From: Cupriavidus sp. UYMMa02A
GTDB lineage: Bacteria; Pseudomonadota; Gammaproteobacteria; Burkholderiales; Burkholderiaceae
Assembly: GCA_001725945.1 (NCBI GenBank)
Contig: LRMT01000040.1
Span: forward strand, 1-64,000
Direction of reading: 5' to 3'
DNA: 64,000 nt
Position 1 is the first letter of the stretch. Every line of letters starts with the position of its first letter. The position numbers and the translations under genes were made by a program. The notes below the pieces were generated by a model. It did not search any database and was not told where the DNA came from. It was given only the letters and a program-made list of their open reading frames with translations. Shown one piece after another: positions 30,850-40,937 of the stretch.

Positions 30850-30915
30850 CTTCCACATTCCCTGTCTCCGTCCCAGTTTGCCGGAGGCATCAACAGCATC
30901 CGGGGTCAGAGCAAT

Positions 30916-32825
30916 ATGTCTCTCTTCAGCATTGGTCTTTCCGGCCTGAACACCGCGCAGAACGCGCTGACGACTACCAGCCACAATTTCGCCAACGCGG
31001 CCACTGAAGGCTATTCGCGGCAGAACACCATCGTGGCGTCGGCGGGCGGCCAGTACACCAGCCAGGGCTTTTTCGGCATGGGGTCAAACACGACCACCGT
31101 GACGCGCGTCTACGATCAGTTCCTGACCGGCCAGTTGCGGGGGGCGCAGTCGGCCAGCTCGGCGCTGTCGACCTACGCCGACCAGATCGGCCAGATCGAC
31201 AATCTGCTGGCAGACCAGAAGGGCGGCCTGGCGCCGCTGATGCAGAAGTTCTTCTCGGCGGTACAGGCCGTGGCCGATACGCCGGCGGACCCGGCCGCGC
31301 GCCAGGGCATGCTGTCGGCTGGCCAGGCACTGGTGGGGCAGGTGCGTTCGGCCAGCAACTACTTCAAGCAGTTGCAGTCGGGCGTGAACGAGCAGATCGG
31401 CACGACGTCGACCAGATCAACAGCTACACCAAGCAGATCTCGAACTTCAACGGTGAAATCGCCAAGCTGAAGGCCCTGTCGGGCGGCCAGCCGCCCAACG
31501 ACCTGCTGGACCAGCGCGACCAGGCGGTGTCCGAGCTGACCAAGCTGGTCGGCGCCAAGGTGGTGGTGCAGGATGGCGGCACCTACAACGTGTTCATCGG
31601 CAACGGCCAGCCGCTGGTGATGGGCAACGAATCGTACGATCTGAAGGCGGCCCCCTCGGCGGCCGATCCGGGACGCACCGTGGTGGCCTACACCGTGCCG
31701 GGCGGTGGCCTGCGCGAAAGCGAAAGCGGCACCATCACCGGCGGCACGCTGGGCGGGCTCCTGCAGTTCCGCAGCGAGAGCCTGGACAGCGCCCAGAACG
31801 CCATCGGCCGCCTGTCGCTGGCGATCGGGCAAGCGTTCAATGACCAGCACAAGCTGGGCATGGACATGAACGGCAGCATCGGCACCGACATGTTCACGCT
31901 TGGTACCGCGACCACGCTGGCCAATGCCAACAACACTGGTGGCGCGCTGGCGCAGACGACGATTACCAATGCGTCGGCGCTGACCACCAGCGACTACACG
32001 CTGCAGTTCGACGGCGCCAACTACACCCTTACCCGGCTCTCGGACAAGAAAGTCGTGGCCACCCAGGCGGGGGGTACTGCGACGTTCCCACTGACGATGA
32101 GCGCAGACGGCATCAGCGTGCAGGTGGGTGCGGCCATGAGCCCGAACGATTCGTTCTCGATCCAGCCAACCCGAACGCGGCCAGCGCCTTCGATATGGCC
32201 ATTTCCGACCCGGCCAAGATCGCGGCGGCAGCGCCTGCGGGCCGACGCCGCCGGCACCAACGTGGGCAGCGGCACGGCCGCGCTGGGCAGCGTGGCGCCG
32301 GGCTTCACCCCGATGACCGGGAAGATCATCGCCACCTACAACGGTGCCGGCTACACCTTCACGGATGGATCCGGAGCCACGGTCACGCCGAACAGCACCG
32401 CCACCAACGGCGCGAACACCGATTACACCTTCGGCGGCCTGACGTTCTCGTTCGGCGGCACGCCCAAGGCTGGCGACTCGTTCACGCTGGGCTCCAACGC
32501 GGGTGCGGTCAAGAACAACGGCAATGCGCTCTCGCTGGCCAAGCTGCAGAACGCCAAGATCATCGGCGGTGTGTCCAGCTTCAACGATGCCTATGCCCAG
32601 CTGGTCAACGACGTGGGCACGCGCGCCAAGTCCGTGCAGATCGCCTCCACGTCGCAGGACAGCATCACGACCCAAATCCGCACCGCGCAACAGTCGGTGT
32701 CGGGCGTGAACATGGACGAGGAAACGGTCTCCATGCTGCGCTACCAGCAGATGTACCAGGCCAACGCACGGGTGATCCAGGCAGCCACCACGTTGTTCGA
32801 CACCATCATCGGCATCGGCAGGTAA
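30916..32825 (+). CDS. flgK: Hook-filament junction protein FlgK, frameshifted
   Basis: FlgK (HAP1) is the first junction protein between hook and filament and is exported with FlgN. It starts MSLFSIGLSGLNTAQNALTTTSHNFANAATEGYSRQNTIV and ends ISGVNMDEETVSMLRYQQMYQANARVIQAATTLFDTIIGIG in the flagellin-like D0 domain. Shifts near 31403, 32166 and 32240 are bridged; between the last two the correct reading is FDMAISDPAKIAAAAP. The bridged length of about 637 residues is normal for Burkholderiales FlgK. It is driven by the sigma-28 promoter upstream. Confidence 0.95.
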
Positions 32826-32860
32826 GCGGACCCGATCAAGAACTCGAGAAGGAACAGACA

Positions 32861-34084
32861 ATGCGCGTCGCAACCTCCACGCTCTACCAGCAGGGCCTGG
32901 CCTCGATGAACCTGCAGCAGTCGTCGCTGCTGCACATCCAGCAACAGCTCGGCACCGGCCGCAAGGTCCTGACGCCGTCCGACGATCCGGTCGCGGCCAC
33001 GCGCGCGCTTGGCGTCACGCAGGCGAGCGCGATCAACGGCCAGTACGCCACGACGCGCAACCAGGCGAACATCGCCCTGGGCACGGAAGAAAACACGCTG
33101 TCGACCGTGACCACGGTGACGCAGAACATCCAGACGTTGCTGGTACAGGCCGGCAACGGCACCCTGAGCGACGTCGACCGTGCCTCGCTGGCCACAGCGC
33201 TCAAGGGCCAGTACGAGCAGTTGCTGGGCCTGGCCAATGCCGACGACGGCAATGGCCAGTACCTGTTCGGCGGCACGCAGTCAGGCTCGGCGCCGTTCGT
33301 GCAGGGTAACGGCGGCGTGCAGTACATCGGCAATACCGAGCAGCAGCAGTTCCAGGTCGACGTAGCCCGTCAGATGCAGGCGGGTAACAATGGCCGCGAA
33401 GTGTTCCAGAGCGTGCAGGGCTCGGCCGGCTATGTGCTCAAGGGCGACAGCGTAAATAACAAGGGCAATGCCACCTACGGACAGGTGTCCACGACAGATC
33501 CGACCGATCCGCTCTATGGCACCCCGCTCAAGCTCACGTTCAGCAACAGCAGTGGCACGATGCAGTACAGCATCACCGACGAGAGCACCACGCCGCCGAC
33601 GGTGATCGGCACGCCGGTCAATTTCGGCTCGCCTGCGCAGATCAAGGTGGCCGGCATCAGCTTCACCGTCAGCGGCACACCTCAGAATGGCGACACCATC
33701 ACCATGCAGCCCGCCAGCCAGGCCGGCACCGACATGTTCGCCAACCTGAAGGCGGTGATCGATACGCTGGACAAGCCGGTGACGTCCGACGCCGACAGCG
33801 CGAACTTGAGCAACGCCATCGCCACCGGCCTCCGCCAGTTCTCCAATTCGCTGGACAACGTGCTGACCGTGCGCGCATCGGTCGGCTCGCGCATGCAGGA
33901 ACTGGACGCGCTGAACGCCATTGGCACCAACCGCGACCTGACGTACACGCAGACCTTGTCGGGCCTGCAAGACCTGGACTACGCCGCGGCGATCACCGAG
34001 TACTACCAGCGCCAGACCGCGCTGCAGGGTGCGCAACAGTCGTTCATGCAGATTCAGGGGATGAATTTATTTAAGTATTTGTAA
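32861..34084 (+). CDS. flgL: Hook-filament junction protein FlgL
   Basis: FlgL (HAP3) is the second junction protein. The 407-residue protein starts MRVATSTLYQQGLASMNLQQSSLLHIQQQLGTGRKVLTPSDDPVAATRAL and ends DLDYAAAITEYYQRQTALQGAQQSFMQIQGMNLFKYL, both typical. The central variable domain contains YLFGGTQSGSAPF. A GAAGGAA site precedes the ATG. The gene is intact and ends the flg run. Confidence 0.95.
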   Translation: MRVATSTLYQQGLASMNLQQSSLLHIQQQLGTGRKVLTPSDDPVAATRALGVTQASAINGQYATTRNQANIALGTEENTLSTVTTVTQNIQTLLVQAGNGTLSDVDRASLATALKGQYEQLLGLANADDGNGQYLFGGTQSGSAPFVQGNGGVQYIGNTEQQQFQVDVARQMQAGNNGREVFQSVQGSAGYVLKGDSVNNKGNATYGQVSTTDPTDPLYGTPLKLTFSNSSGTMQYSITDESTTPPTVIGTPVNFGSPAQIKVAGISFTVSGTPQNGDTITMQPASQAGTDMFANLKAVIDTLDKPVTSDADSANLSNAIATGLRQFSNSLDNVLTVRASVGSRMQELDALNAIGTNRDLTYTQTLSGLQDLDYAAAITEYYQRQTALQGAQQSFMQIQGMNLFKYL

Positions 34085-34250
34085 GGGGTGATGGGGGTGG
34101 TGTTACCCGTAGTCTGAGGCTAGCAGTCCGACGGAAGGCTTCCAGGGCTCACGTGCAACCCGTTGTGCGCCACAGGACGAGTTGTGCATCTGGTCCGTGG
34201 GATAGGTCGCTTGCCTGTTCCACGCGCGCTCTTTGCTTCTAAGCGAGTGG
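34085..34250. other. Gap after flgL, no gene seen
   Basis: No recognisable coding or regulatory feature. It marks the switch from the flagellar cluster to mixed accessory DNA. Confidence 0.4.
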
Positions 34251-34481
34251 TCAGATAACCCCCGCCGCGCCGTAATGTGCCCACATGACAGGATTCTGCC
34301 AATCTGTTGAAGAACAGATCACACCGCGCTGCTCGGACAGGTGCTTGCGCAATACCTCCGCAACCTTTCGATGCTCGCGACTGGGCAATACATGGGGCAG
34401 CAACTCCAAAGGGTCATTGAGTTCCTCAAAGAGCGAGATTTTCACGACGTCATGAACTGAGACAGCGCTGCTCAACGACAT
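34251..34481 (-). pseudogene. Truncated DUF2971 family gene
   Basis: The minus strand encodes MSLSSAVSVHDVVKISLFEELNDPLELLPHVLPSREHRKVAEVLRKHLSEQRGVICSSTDWQNPVMWAHYG and then stops. EELNDPLEL and GVICSSTDWQNPVMWAHYG match the diagnostic blocks of DUF2971 proteins (ELNDPFE, GVLCFSxxWxNPVMWSHYxDxH), which normally run on for another 150 or so residues. The C-terminal two thirds are missing, so this is a remnant cut at 34251-34260. Function of the family is unknown. Confidence 0.6.
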
Positions 34482-34498
34482 TGGTTCGCCCCTACAGT

Positions 34499-35476
34499 TC
34501 ATTCAACCGTTGCCCCGGATGCCTTGACGATGTCCTTCCATTTCAGATAGTCGCTTTGGACCAGCTTGGAGAATTCCGCCTGGGACATGGACTTCGCTTC
34601 CGCACCCTGTTCCTTGATGGCCTGAACGACGGCCGGCTTGGCCAGCGCCTTGTTCACTTCGACACCCATGCGTTCGACAATCTCCTTCGGCGTCTTCGCA
34701 GGTGCGAAGAGTCCATACCAGGTGGTAACGTCGACCTGCTTGTACCCGCTTTCGGCAACAGTGGGTACTTCAGGCAAGGCGGAGCTACGCGCCGCGGAGG
34801 TAACGGCCATGGCTCGCACCTTGCCCGACTTGATCTGCGCCAGGGCCGACGGGACAGAGGAGATCATCAGATTCACATTTCCTGCCATGGTGTCGACCAG
34901 TGCGGCATTGGAGCCTTTGTAAGGCACGTGCAGGAGTTTGATGCCGGCAGCCTTGCCAAGGATCTCGGCGGCAAGATGGGCTGTCGTGCCGTTGCCCGGC
35001 GATGCGTAGGTGATCGTGCCGGGCGCCTTCCGGGCGGCCGCCACCAGATCCTGGAACGATTTGTAAGGCGAATGACTCGGCGTGACGATAACCAGCGGGA
35101 TGTAGGCAACATGAGCGATCGTCACGAGATCCCGGCGCGGGTCATAGGTCACGGATTTGTTCACCCATGGCGCGACAACGACGTTGTCCTTCTGCCCCAT
35201 CACAATGTCGTATCCGGTCGGGGCGGCCTTGACCACATCGGCAATGCCGATTACCCCGCCGGCGCCAGGCTTGTTGTCCGGGACGAACGTCCACTTGGTA
35301 TTCTGGGACACCTCGTTCGCAATGATGCGAGACAGGATGTCGGTGCCGCCACCCGGCGGAAACGGGATCACCAACCGGATTGGCTTGGTCGGCCATGTGG
35401 CTTCCGCATGCGACGCGGAGGTTCCCGCCATGACTCCGCACATGAGCAGAAGCGCTGCAATGATTCCTTTCTTCAT
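34499..35476 (-). CDS. Bug/TctC-family periplasmic solute receptor
   Basis: A tripartite-tricarboxylate-type extracytoplasmic receptor. The start at 35476 gives MKKGIIAALLLMCGVMAGTSASHA, a clear signal peptide, with a CCAGGAG site upstream. The mature part has the family blocks PIRLVIPFPPGGGTDILSRIIA, VPDNKPGAGGVIGIADVVKAAPTGYDIV, HVPYKGSNAALVDTMAGNVNLMISS and the ALPEVPTVAESG signature. It follows the CoA-transferase gene on the same strand, so it may bind that enzyme's acid substrate. The gene is intact. Confidence 0.93.
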   Translation of the reverse strand: MKKGIIAALLLMCGVMAGTSASHAEATWPTKPIRLVIPFPPGGGTDILSRIIANEVSQNTKWTFVPDNKPGAGGVIGIADVVKAAPTGYDIVMGQKDNVVVAPWVNKSVTYDPRRDLVTIAHVAYIPLVIVTPSHSPYKSFQDLVAAARKAPGTITYASPGNGTTAHLAAEILGKAAGIKLLHVPYKGSNAALVDTMAGNVNLMISSVPSALAQIKSGKVRAMAVTSAARSSALPEVPTVAESGYKQVDVTTWYGLFAPAKTPKEIVERMGVEVNKALAKPAVVQAIKEQGAEAKSMSQAEFSKLVQSDYLKWKDIVKASGATVE

Positions 35477-35614
35477 ACTTGTCTCCTGGGGTAACGCTTG
35501 TTCAATACGTCTTCGACGAACGCTGGGAAATAGGAAGCTCATGCCGATTGAGAGCAATTGGCAAATAGCAAAGCATGTATGCGGGGGGCCAGCCGTTGTC
35601 CGCGGCCGCTTGCA

Positions 35615-36834
35615 CTATCCGGTCACGGGGGCGGTGCACGCTCGCAGCATCTTGCCCACGATGGCATCCACATCGCTGGCGGCGCAACCGGCGGACTCCA
35701 GGACCTCACGGGTGTGCTCGCCAATGCGTGCGATCGGCATGCGGGGCTGGAGGCGTGCGCCATCCAGGGTGAAGGGCAGGAGGGGGATGTCGGTGGTGGT
35801 GCCGTCATCGACCTGAAGTTTCGCCAGCCCGCCACTCTGCTTGAGATGCGGATCGTCGAAGAGGTCTTCGGGACGGGTGATTTCGGCAAAAGGCACGTTC
35901 CCGGCTTCAAAAGCGGCCGTCAGCATTTCGGAGCGAAATGCCTTCAGTGTTTCTCCAAGCGTCGGCAGAAGCCAGTCTCTTGCCAGTACGCGATCGTTGT
36001 TCGAGCCTAGCCGCGGGTCCTTGACAAGATCATTTCTTCCGATGGTGTTGCAAAGCGTCCGCCATTGGGCGTCGCCGGTGGCGGCAATGAACATCTGGTG
36101 ACCGCCTGCCAGCTCGAATACGTCGTAGACTGCCCAGGCACTGATCCGTGCCGGCATCGGCGCGGCGGGTTTTCCGGTCACGGCGTACTGCTGCATGTGT
36201 TGCGCGGACAGGAGGACGCAGTTCTCGAACAGGCCAGATTGAACCTCCTTGCCTGCTCCTGTGGTATTGCGTTCGTATAGGGCAGCCAGGACGCCGATTG
36301 CGCCGAACATGCCACCCATAATGTCATTGACCGAACTGCCGGCACGCAAGGGGCGTCCGACCGGGCCGGTCATGTAGGCAAGCCCAGCCATCATCTGTAC
36401 CACCTCGTCCAGAGCGAGGCGCTTCTCGTATGGGCCGCTCAGAAACCCTTTGTGGGAGACATAGATCAGCTTCGGGTTGCGCTTGCGAAGCGTTTCGTAG
36501 TCGAGGCCGAGAGTTTTCATGCGGCCAGGCTTGAAGTTCTCAAGAAAGACATCGGCGCTGTCAATCAGCCTCAGCAAGGCTTCCATGTCCTTGCTCTCGC
36601 CGACCTCGACTGCGATGCTCTTCTTGTTTCGGTTGAAGGCTCGAAAGAACCCCGCACCAGCGCCGAGCAGCCGGCGAGTGTTGTCACCTTTCGGCGGTTC
36701 GACCTTGATGACCTCCGCTCCCAGGTCGGCAAGGATGAGTCCGCATGCGGGACCCATGACCATGTGGGTCATTTCAATGACTCGAATTCCGCTAAGTGGT
36801 AGACGTTTGTTGCCGAAGTGTTCGCACTGCTCAT
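35615..36834 (-). CDS. CaiB/BaiF family III CoA-transferase
   Basis: Family III enzymes move CoA between carboxylic acids through an aspartyl-CoA thioester intermediate. The core begins LPLSGIRVIEMTHMVMGPACGLILADLGAEVIKVEPPKGDNTRR, with NRNKKSIAVEV, DVFLENFKPGRMKTLGLDYETL, and the candidate catalytic Asp in LDEVVQMMAGLAYMTGP. The start is uncertain: the ATG at 36834 reads MSSANTSATN and would join the core only if a frameshift lies near 36800, while the uninterrupted frame extends upstream to an unlikely start. A LysR gene lies upstream on the same strand and a Bug receptor downstream. Confidence 0.88.
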
Positions 36835-36995
36835 TGATGTGCCTGGTATTGCCGAAGGGGATTCGGAACCAGAGTTTGCCTGCGCAGGAACCTTGCAGCA
36901 ATCCCATTGCGGCGATGGCTGCCATCGTCCCGCACGATGGCTGGGGAGGCTGCGCTCGCCGCCGGATCATTGCAAGGGGTTGCCCGGCGTTCGCG

Positions 36996-37870
36996 TCAAA
37001 TGCGCAAGAAATCGGCTCGCGGCGGAGGAGAGCTGATCCGCGTGGCGAGTACAATGACGAACTGCCGTGTCGCCCAGGGATCGATTAGCTTGATCGCACA
37101 GATATCGTAGAGCGGCTGGTACTTCTGTATGGCTTCTGCCGGCAGTACGGCAAGGCCAAGATTCAGGTGGATCAACCGGCACGCCGCATCGAACGTAGTG
37201 ACATTGGCTCGATACGTTATCGTTCGCCTGTTCTCATACGCGACTCTGCGGGTTAGCGCATGCAGCGCGACGTTGGGGGCGAAGCAATATGCTGGTAGCC
37301 GAGCGTGTCCGCGAAAGATACCTCGCTCCGGCTGGCGAGAGGGTGGCTGCGATGCACCACGACGCAGAAGTGATCCTCGCGGAATGGCAGCATTTCCACT
37401 TCCCGTTCCGCGACAAAATCACGGCATATGCCGATGTCGGCGCTACCCTCGGCAATGCCCCTGACAATTTCCGAACTGGCGCGTTCCTCGAGAACTACGT
37501 GGATATTCTCGTTCGTTTGTAAAAAGGATGCGATCTCCTCCGGCAGAAATTCAACGATAGAGGAAATGTTCGCAAGAACCCGGACGAGGCCACGAACCCC
37601 CGAGGAGAACTCACTCAGGTCGGATTGCATTTGCTCAACGCCTTGCACCAGTTGCTTGGCATGCCGAAGAAGGATATCTCCTGCCGGGGTAGCATTCACG
37701 CCTCGTGAACTGCGGATCAGGAGTTGAGTGCCGAGCGCGCGTTCCATATCGGCCATCCGCTTGCTAACGGCGGCGGCAGCCATACCCTCTCGCTCGCTGG
37801 CTCGGGCGATGCTGCCTTCCTCGCAGACTGAAATAAAGAGCCGAAGAGAGAGAGGATCTGGTTGCCACAT
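36996..37870 (-). CDS. LysR-family regulator, frameshifted
   Basis: The N-terminal winged helix reads LSLRLFISVCEEGSIARASEREGMAAAAVSKRMADMERALGTQLL. The effector domain continues until a -1 shift in a C run near 37275. Past it, NVALHALTRRVAYENRRTITYRANVTTFDAACRLIHLNLGLAVLPAEAIQKY completes the fold and ends at a TGA at 36996-36998. It probably regulates the CoA-transferase and Bug receptor genes downstream on the same strand, or itself. Confidence 0.88.
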
Positions 37871-38129
37871 TATTGAAGAACGCTCAGGCGTGAGGTTAAT
37901 TTGCGAAACACAACCTCAATGGTACGCCGGCGAGTGACGAAATCGTCAGCCACGCGTGCCACCAGACGCCGGCCAGTCAGCAGCAGGTTGCCTCTGCCGG
38001 CTTGAATAGACGTCGTACGCCCAACATCGGGAACACCGGGTCGCGCGCGGCGCCCGGGAATTCAACGAGACGGTTGTGGTTTCAAGTCGCGGCGTTGCTG
38101 GTCAACGGTCACAGGAGCGGAAGAGGCAC
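37871..38129. other. Gap, no recognisable gene
   Basis: Contains open frames (for example one reading RRTPNIGNTGSRAAPG) that match nothing I know. It is probably part of the decayed patchwork around 34-39 kb. Confidence 0.35.
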
Positions 38130-38572
38130 TCATAAGGCAATCTGCATTAGGGTGCCGGCGCCTGTCTCGTCCAGTTTGAGTGCTGGGGACGGGCGGACGG
38201 AGGAGGGTAGATCCATAGCGCCAATGGGCAGGAACCCCAAGCGGGCGAAATAGCCCGAAGCGGTTCCCGTCTGAAGAACGATGGACTCGACACCTTGCTG
38301 CCGGATATCAGCGACGATGGCGGATAGCATCAGCTCGCCAAGACCTGCCGACCTTGCTCGTTGCGCAACCACGAGCGCCCGAAGCACTCCCGTCTCTCAT
38401 AGCGCTCGACGCCAGCACAGCCAAGCAGCCCGGCGTTGTCGCGCACCACGACGTACTGGTTGATTTGGTCGCGTACCCCCTCGATGGAGAGCGATGACGC
38501 GCGCAGCAGAGCTTCGACATCCGGCCAGTCTTCTTCGGACGCATAGTGAGGGCGCATGATGCATTCCTTCAT
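38130..38572 (-). CDS. GNAT acetyltransferase, ArsN2-like, frameshifted
   Basis: A small N-acetyltransferase. MRPHYASEEDWPDVEALLRASSLSIEGVRDQINQYVVVRDNAGLLGCAGVERYE is followed, after a shift near 38395, by GVLRALVVAQRARSAGLGELMLSAIVADIRQQGVESIVLQTGTASGYFARLGFLPI. The acetyl-CoA loop is QRARSAGLG. The pattern LxGCAGxE and the TGTASGYFARLGF end resemble ArsN2, an arsenic-resistance acetyltransferase, but no other ars gene is nearby. General GNAT assignment is safe; the arsenic link is an inference. Confidence 0.75.
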
Positions 38573-38821
38573 ACAAGCGTTCCTATATCCTACTTTTGCG
38601 CCGCTGCTTTCGCTTTCAGGGATTCTTCTTACGTAGAGTTGCTATGTTGCGAAGCAGCTGTGTACCGGAATGCCATCTCGCGTGTGCTCCAGGCCCTGCT
38701 TTGAGAGCTGTGGAGTCACTGGAAGCTGCACGGCTAGGCGCAGTCGCTTCCAAACGTCTCTGGCCTGCCAATCACGCAGTTGGCGCCAGCAGGTCATGCT
38801 GCTGCCGAAGCCCCGCCAGTA
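38573..38821. other. Gap, no recognisable gene
   Basis: No coherent gene on either strand. It lies beside the TetR fragment. Confidence 0.35.
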
Positions 38822-39121
38822 TCAAGCGGAAACCACCATGCCATTCACCATTGCTTCGCACAGATGCATCAACTTTTGCGTGTCCAGAGTCTTGGCTTTG
38901 GCGGTGGCGTTGATGGAATGAACCTGCGCGATGCCGCGCAGGTTGGCGACAATGAAAGTGGCCAGGCTGTCCAGATCGGAGTCGATGAAGCGGGTGCCTG
39001 AGCCTGTTCAGCTTCAAGGCATTCGCGCACGAATGCGATCGTGGCATCGTTCATGCGCGCACATCCGCAGCGAACTCCTGGTCCTGAAAGATGGCCTCGG
39101 ACAGTAGTGCCGAGAAAACCT
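38822..39121 (-). pseudogene. TetR-type regulator, C-terminal fragment
   Basis: Reading across shifts, the minus strand gives VFSALLSEAIFQDQEFAADVRA, NDATIAFVRECLEAEQAQA, then TRFIDSDLDSLATFIVANLRGIAQVHSINATAKAKTLDTQKLMHLCEAMVNGMV. This resembles the ligand-binding half of TetR/AcrR repressors (DLDSLATFIVANLRGIAQ). The DNA-binding half is missing; upstream sequence changes character at a G11 run. I call it a remnant. Confidence 0.5.
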
Positions 39122-39130
39122 GCGTGTTGG

Positions 39131-39264
39131 GGGGGGGGGCGACATCTGGAGTGCGGGGCATAGCGTTTCCGGCGTGGATCGGGTGCGCCCGGTGGCCGAT
39201 CTGGAGGATGTGCGGGCCAGCGAATACGCACAGGCGCGATCGGAGACAGCACTGCTGATGCAGT
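39131..39264 (+). pseudogene. Nitronate monooxygenase-like C-terminal fragment
   Basis: The plus strand reads GDIWSAGHSVSGVDRVRPVADLEDVRASEYAQARSETALLMQ and stops. The W-SAG-H/Q-V block followed by PVADL resembles the last 40 residues of nitronate monooxygenase/2-nitropropane dioxygenase proteins. The rest of the gene is absent; it begins at an 11-base G run that also bounds the TetR fragment on the other strand. Confidence 0.4.
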
Positions 39265-39333
39265 AGTTCCTTCATTTTAGTTTAGTCTGAAAATACATTG
39301 CATAAAATCATATAAATCAAAGACTTAGGTATG

Positions 39334-39362
39334 TTGTAATTACAGATTACGTGTCTTATACT
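39334..39362 (+). promoter_or_regulatory. Sigma-70-type promoter of the MFS gene
   Basis: TTGTAA (39334-39339), a 17-base spacer and TATACT (39357-39362), in an AT-rich island that stands out from the surrounding GC-rich DNA, about 70 bp before the MFS start codon. Confidence 0.55.
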
Positions 39363-39431
39363 CCGACCGGTTGCGCGACACCTACTACAAACGCCTCAAC
39401 CGAAGGACCTGCGGAGCAGGAGACACTGGTC

Positions 39432-40729
39432 ATGCAAACGACAAGCCAGAGCGGCACCCTCACGGCCACGCGCAGCAGCGTGCGCTGGAAAATCTTCCTG
39501 ATGATGCTGATGCTCGTCGCGATCAACTACATCGACCGCGCCTCGCTGTCGGTAGCGATGCCGCTGATCGCCAAGGAGTTCGATCTCAGTCCCGCCATGC
39601 AGGGGCTGATCCTCAGCTCCTTCTTCTGGACCTACGCATTCATGCAGATTCCGGGCGGCATGCTGGCCGACAAGTACAAGCCGCGTATCGTGATCGCCTG
39701 CGCCACCGTGTTCTGGGGCTTTTTCCAGGCGATCGCGGCGGTCTGCACCAACGCCACCTCGCTGCTGCTCACGCGGCTCGGGCTGGGCGCCGCCGAAGCG
39801 CCGATCTACCCGGCCGGCGGCAAGCTCAACGCCATCTGGATGACGCAGAACGAACGCGGCCGCGGCGCCACGCTGCTCGACGGCGGCGCGCCGCTGGGCG
39901 CAGCGCTTGGCTCGCTTATCATTGCGGGCCTGATCAGCGAGCTCGGCTCATGGCGCATGTCGTTCGTGGTGGCCGGCGTCGGCACCGTGCTTGCCGGCTT
40001 CGTAGCCTGGTGGTACATCCGCAATTCGCCGCGCGAACACAGTGGCGTCAACGAACTGGAAGCCCGCCACATCGAGGAAGCGCATGCGCGCGAGCACAGC
40101 GCCGAGCCGGCCAACCTGTCGGGCCGTTCGCTCGACTTCTTCAAGTACCGCTCGGTGTGGTGCATGGCCCTCAGCTGGATGTGCTTCAACGCCGTCTTCT
40201 ACGGCCTGCTGACCTGGATGCCGACCTACCTGAGCAAGGCGCGCGGCTTTGATCTCAAGACCATGGGCGGCGCGAGCTTCATCATCTTCATGAGCGGCTT
40301 CGTCGGCGAACTCGTCGGCGGCTGGATTGCCGACAAGTGGAAGGAAGCCGGCGGCGTCCCAACGTGGTGACGCGCACGCTGTTCGGCATTGCAGCCGTGG
40401 TCGCCACTGTGTCGATCTTCTCGGTGGCCTATGTCACCGATGCGGTGGCCGTGGTGGCGCTGCTTTCCTCCACCCTCTTCTTCCTGCGCTGGTGCGGCCT
40501 GTTCTGGTCCGTGCCGTCGATGCTCGGCACCCGCAACAAGATCGGTTTCCTGGGCGGCGTGATGAACCTCGGCGGCAACATTGCCGGCATTAGCGTGCCG
40601 ATCATCGTCGGCCTGATCGTCCAGGCCACGGGCTCCTACTTCCTGGCGCTGATGTTCTTTGCCGCCTGCGGCGTCGGCCTGCTGCTCGCGTCGACCAGCA
40701 TCGACTACGAAACGAAGATCCCGGTCTGA
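39432..40729 (+). CDS. MFS transporter, anion:cation symporter (ACS) type, frameshifted
   Basis: A 12-segment carrier of the ACS group, which includes glucarate, galactonate and tartrate transporters. MLMLVAINYIDRASLSVAMPLIAKEF is the NYxDR first-segment signature, LADKYKPRIV the 2-3 loop, and GLGAAEAPIYPAGGKL the family loop. One base is lost near 40358 (GGCGTCC for GGCCGTCC), joining ADKWKEAGG to PNVVTRTLFGIAAVV. The ATG at 39432 has an AGGAG site. It is followed on the same strand by a porin, a common uptake pairing. The substrate is not readable. Confidence 0.9.
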
Positions 40730-40937
40730 AGGTATATCCCGGGCGCACTCCCCGGGGTCGTCCGACAACTCCCACCGGGCGCCGATGGCGCCCGCTGAAC
40801 AAGCCGCGCGCCGGCCTGCCGGCGGAGCTCGCGCATTTGCTGGCTGACAGTCCCTGCAAGTCAAACGGCAACGAGAAGTCCTCTCGGGCCTAGCAGCCCC
40901 CCGTAGTTCCTTTGCTGAAACCTCCAATAAGGAAAAT

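Noticed and set aside
29128-32873. Minus-strand open frames of more than 500 codons opposite flgI/flgJ and flgK
   Set aside because: Same reason: antisense shadows of conserved flagellar genes, without recognisable domains.
1-34084. Loss of flagellar function through pseudogenes
   Set aside because: Each broken gene keeps its full conserved sequence in the adjacent frame, with shifts in similar contexts; probable sequence error fits better.
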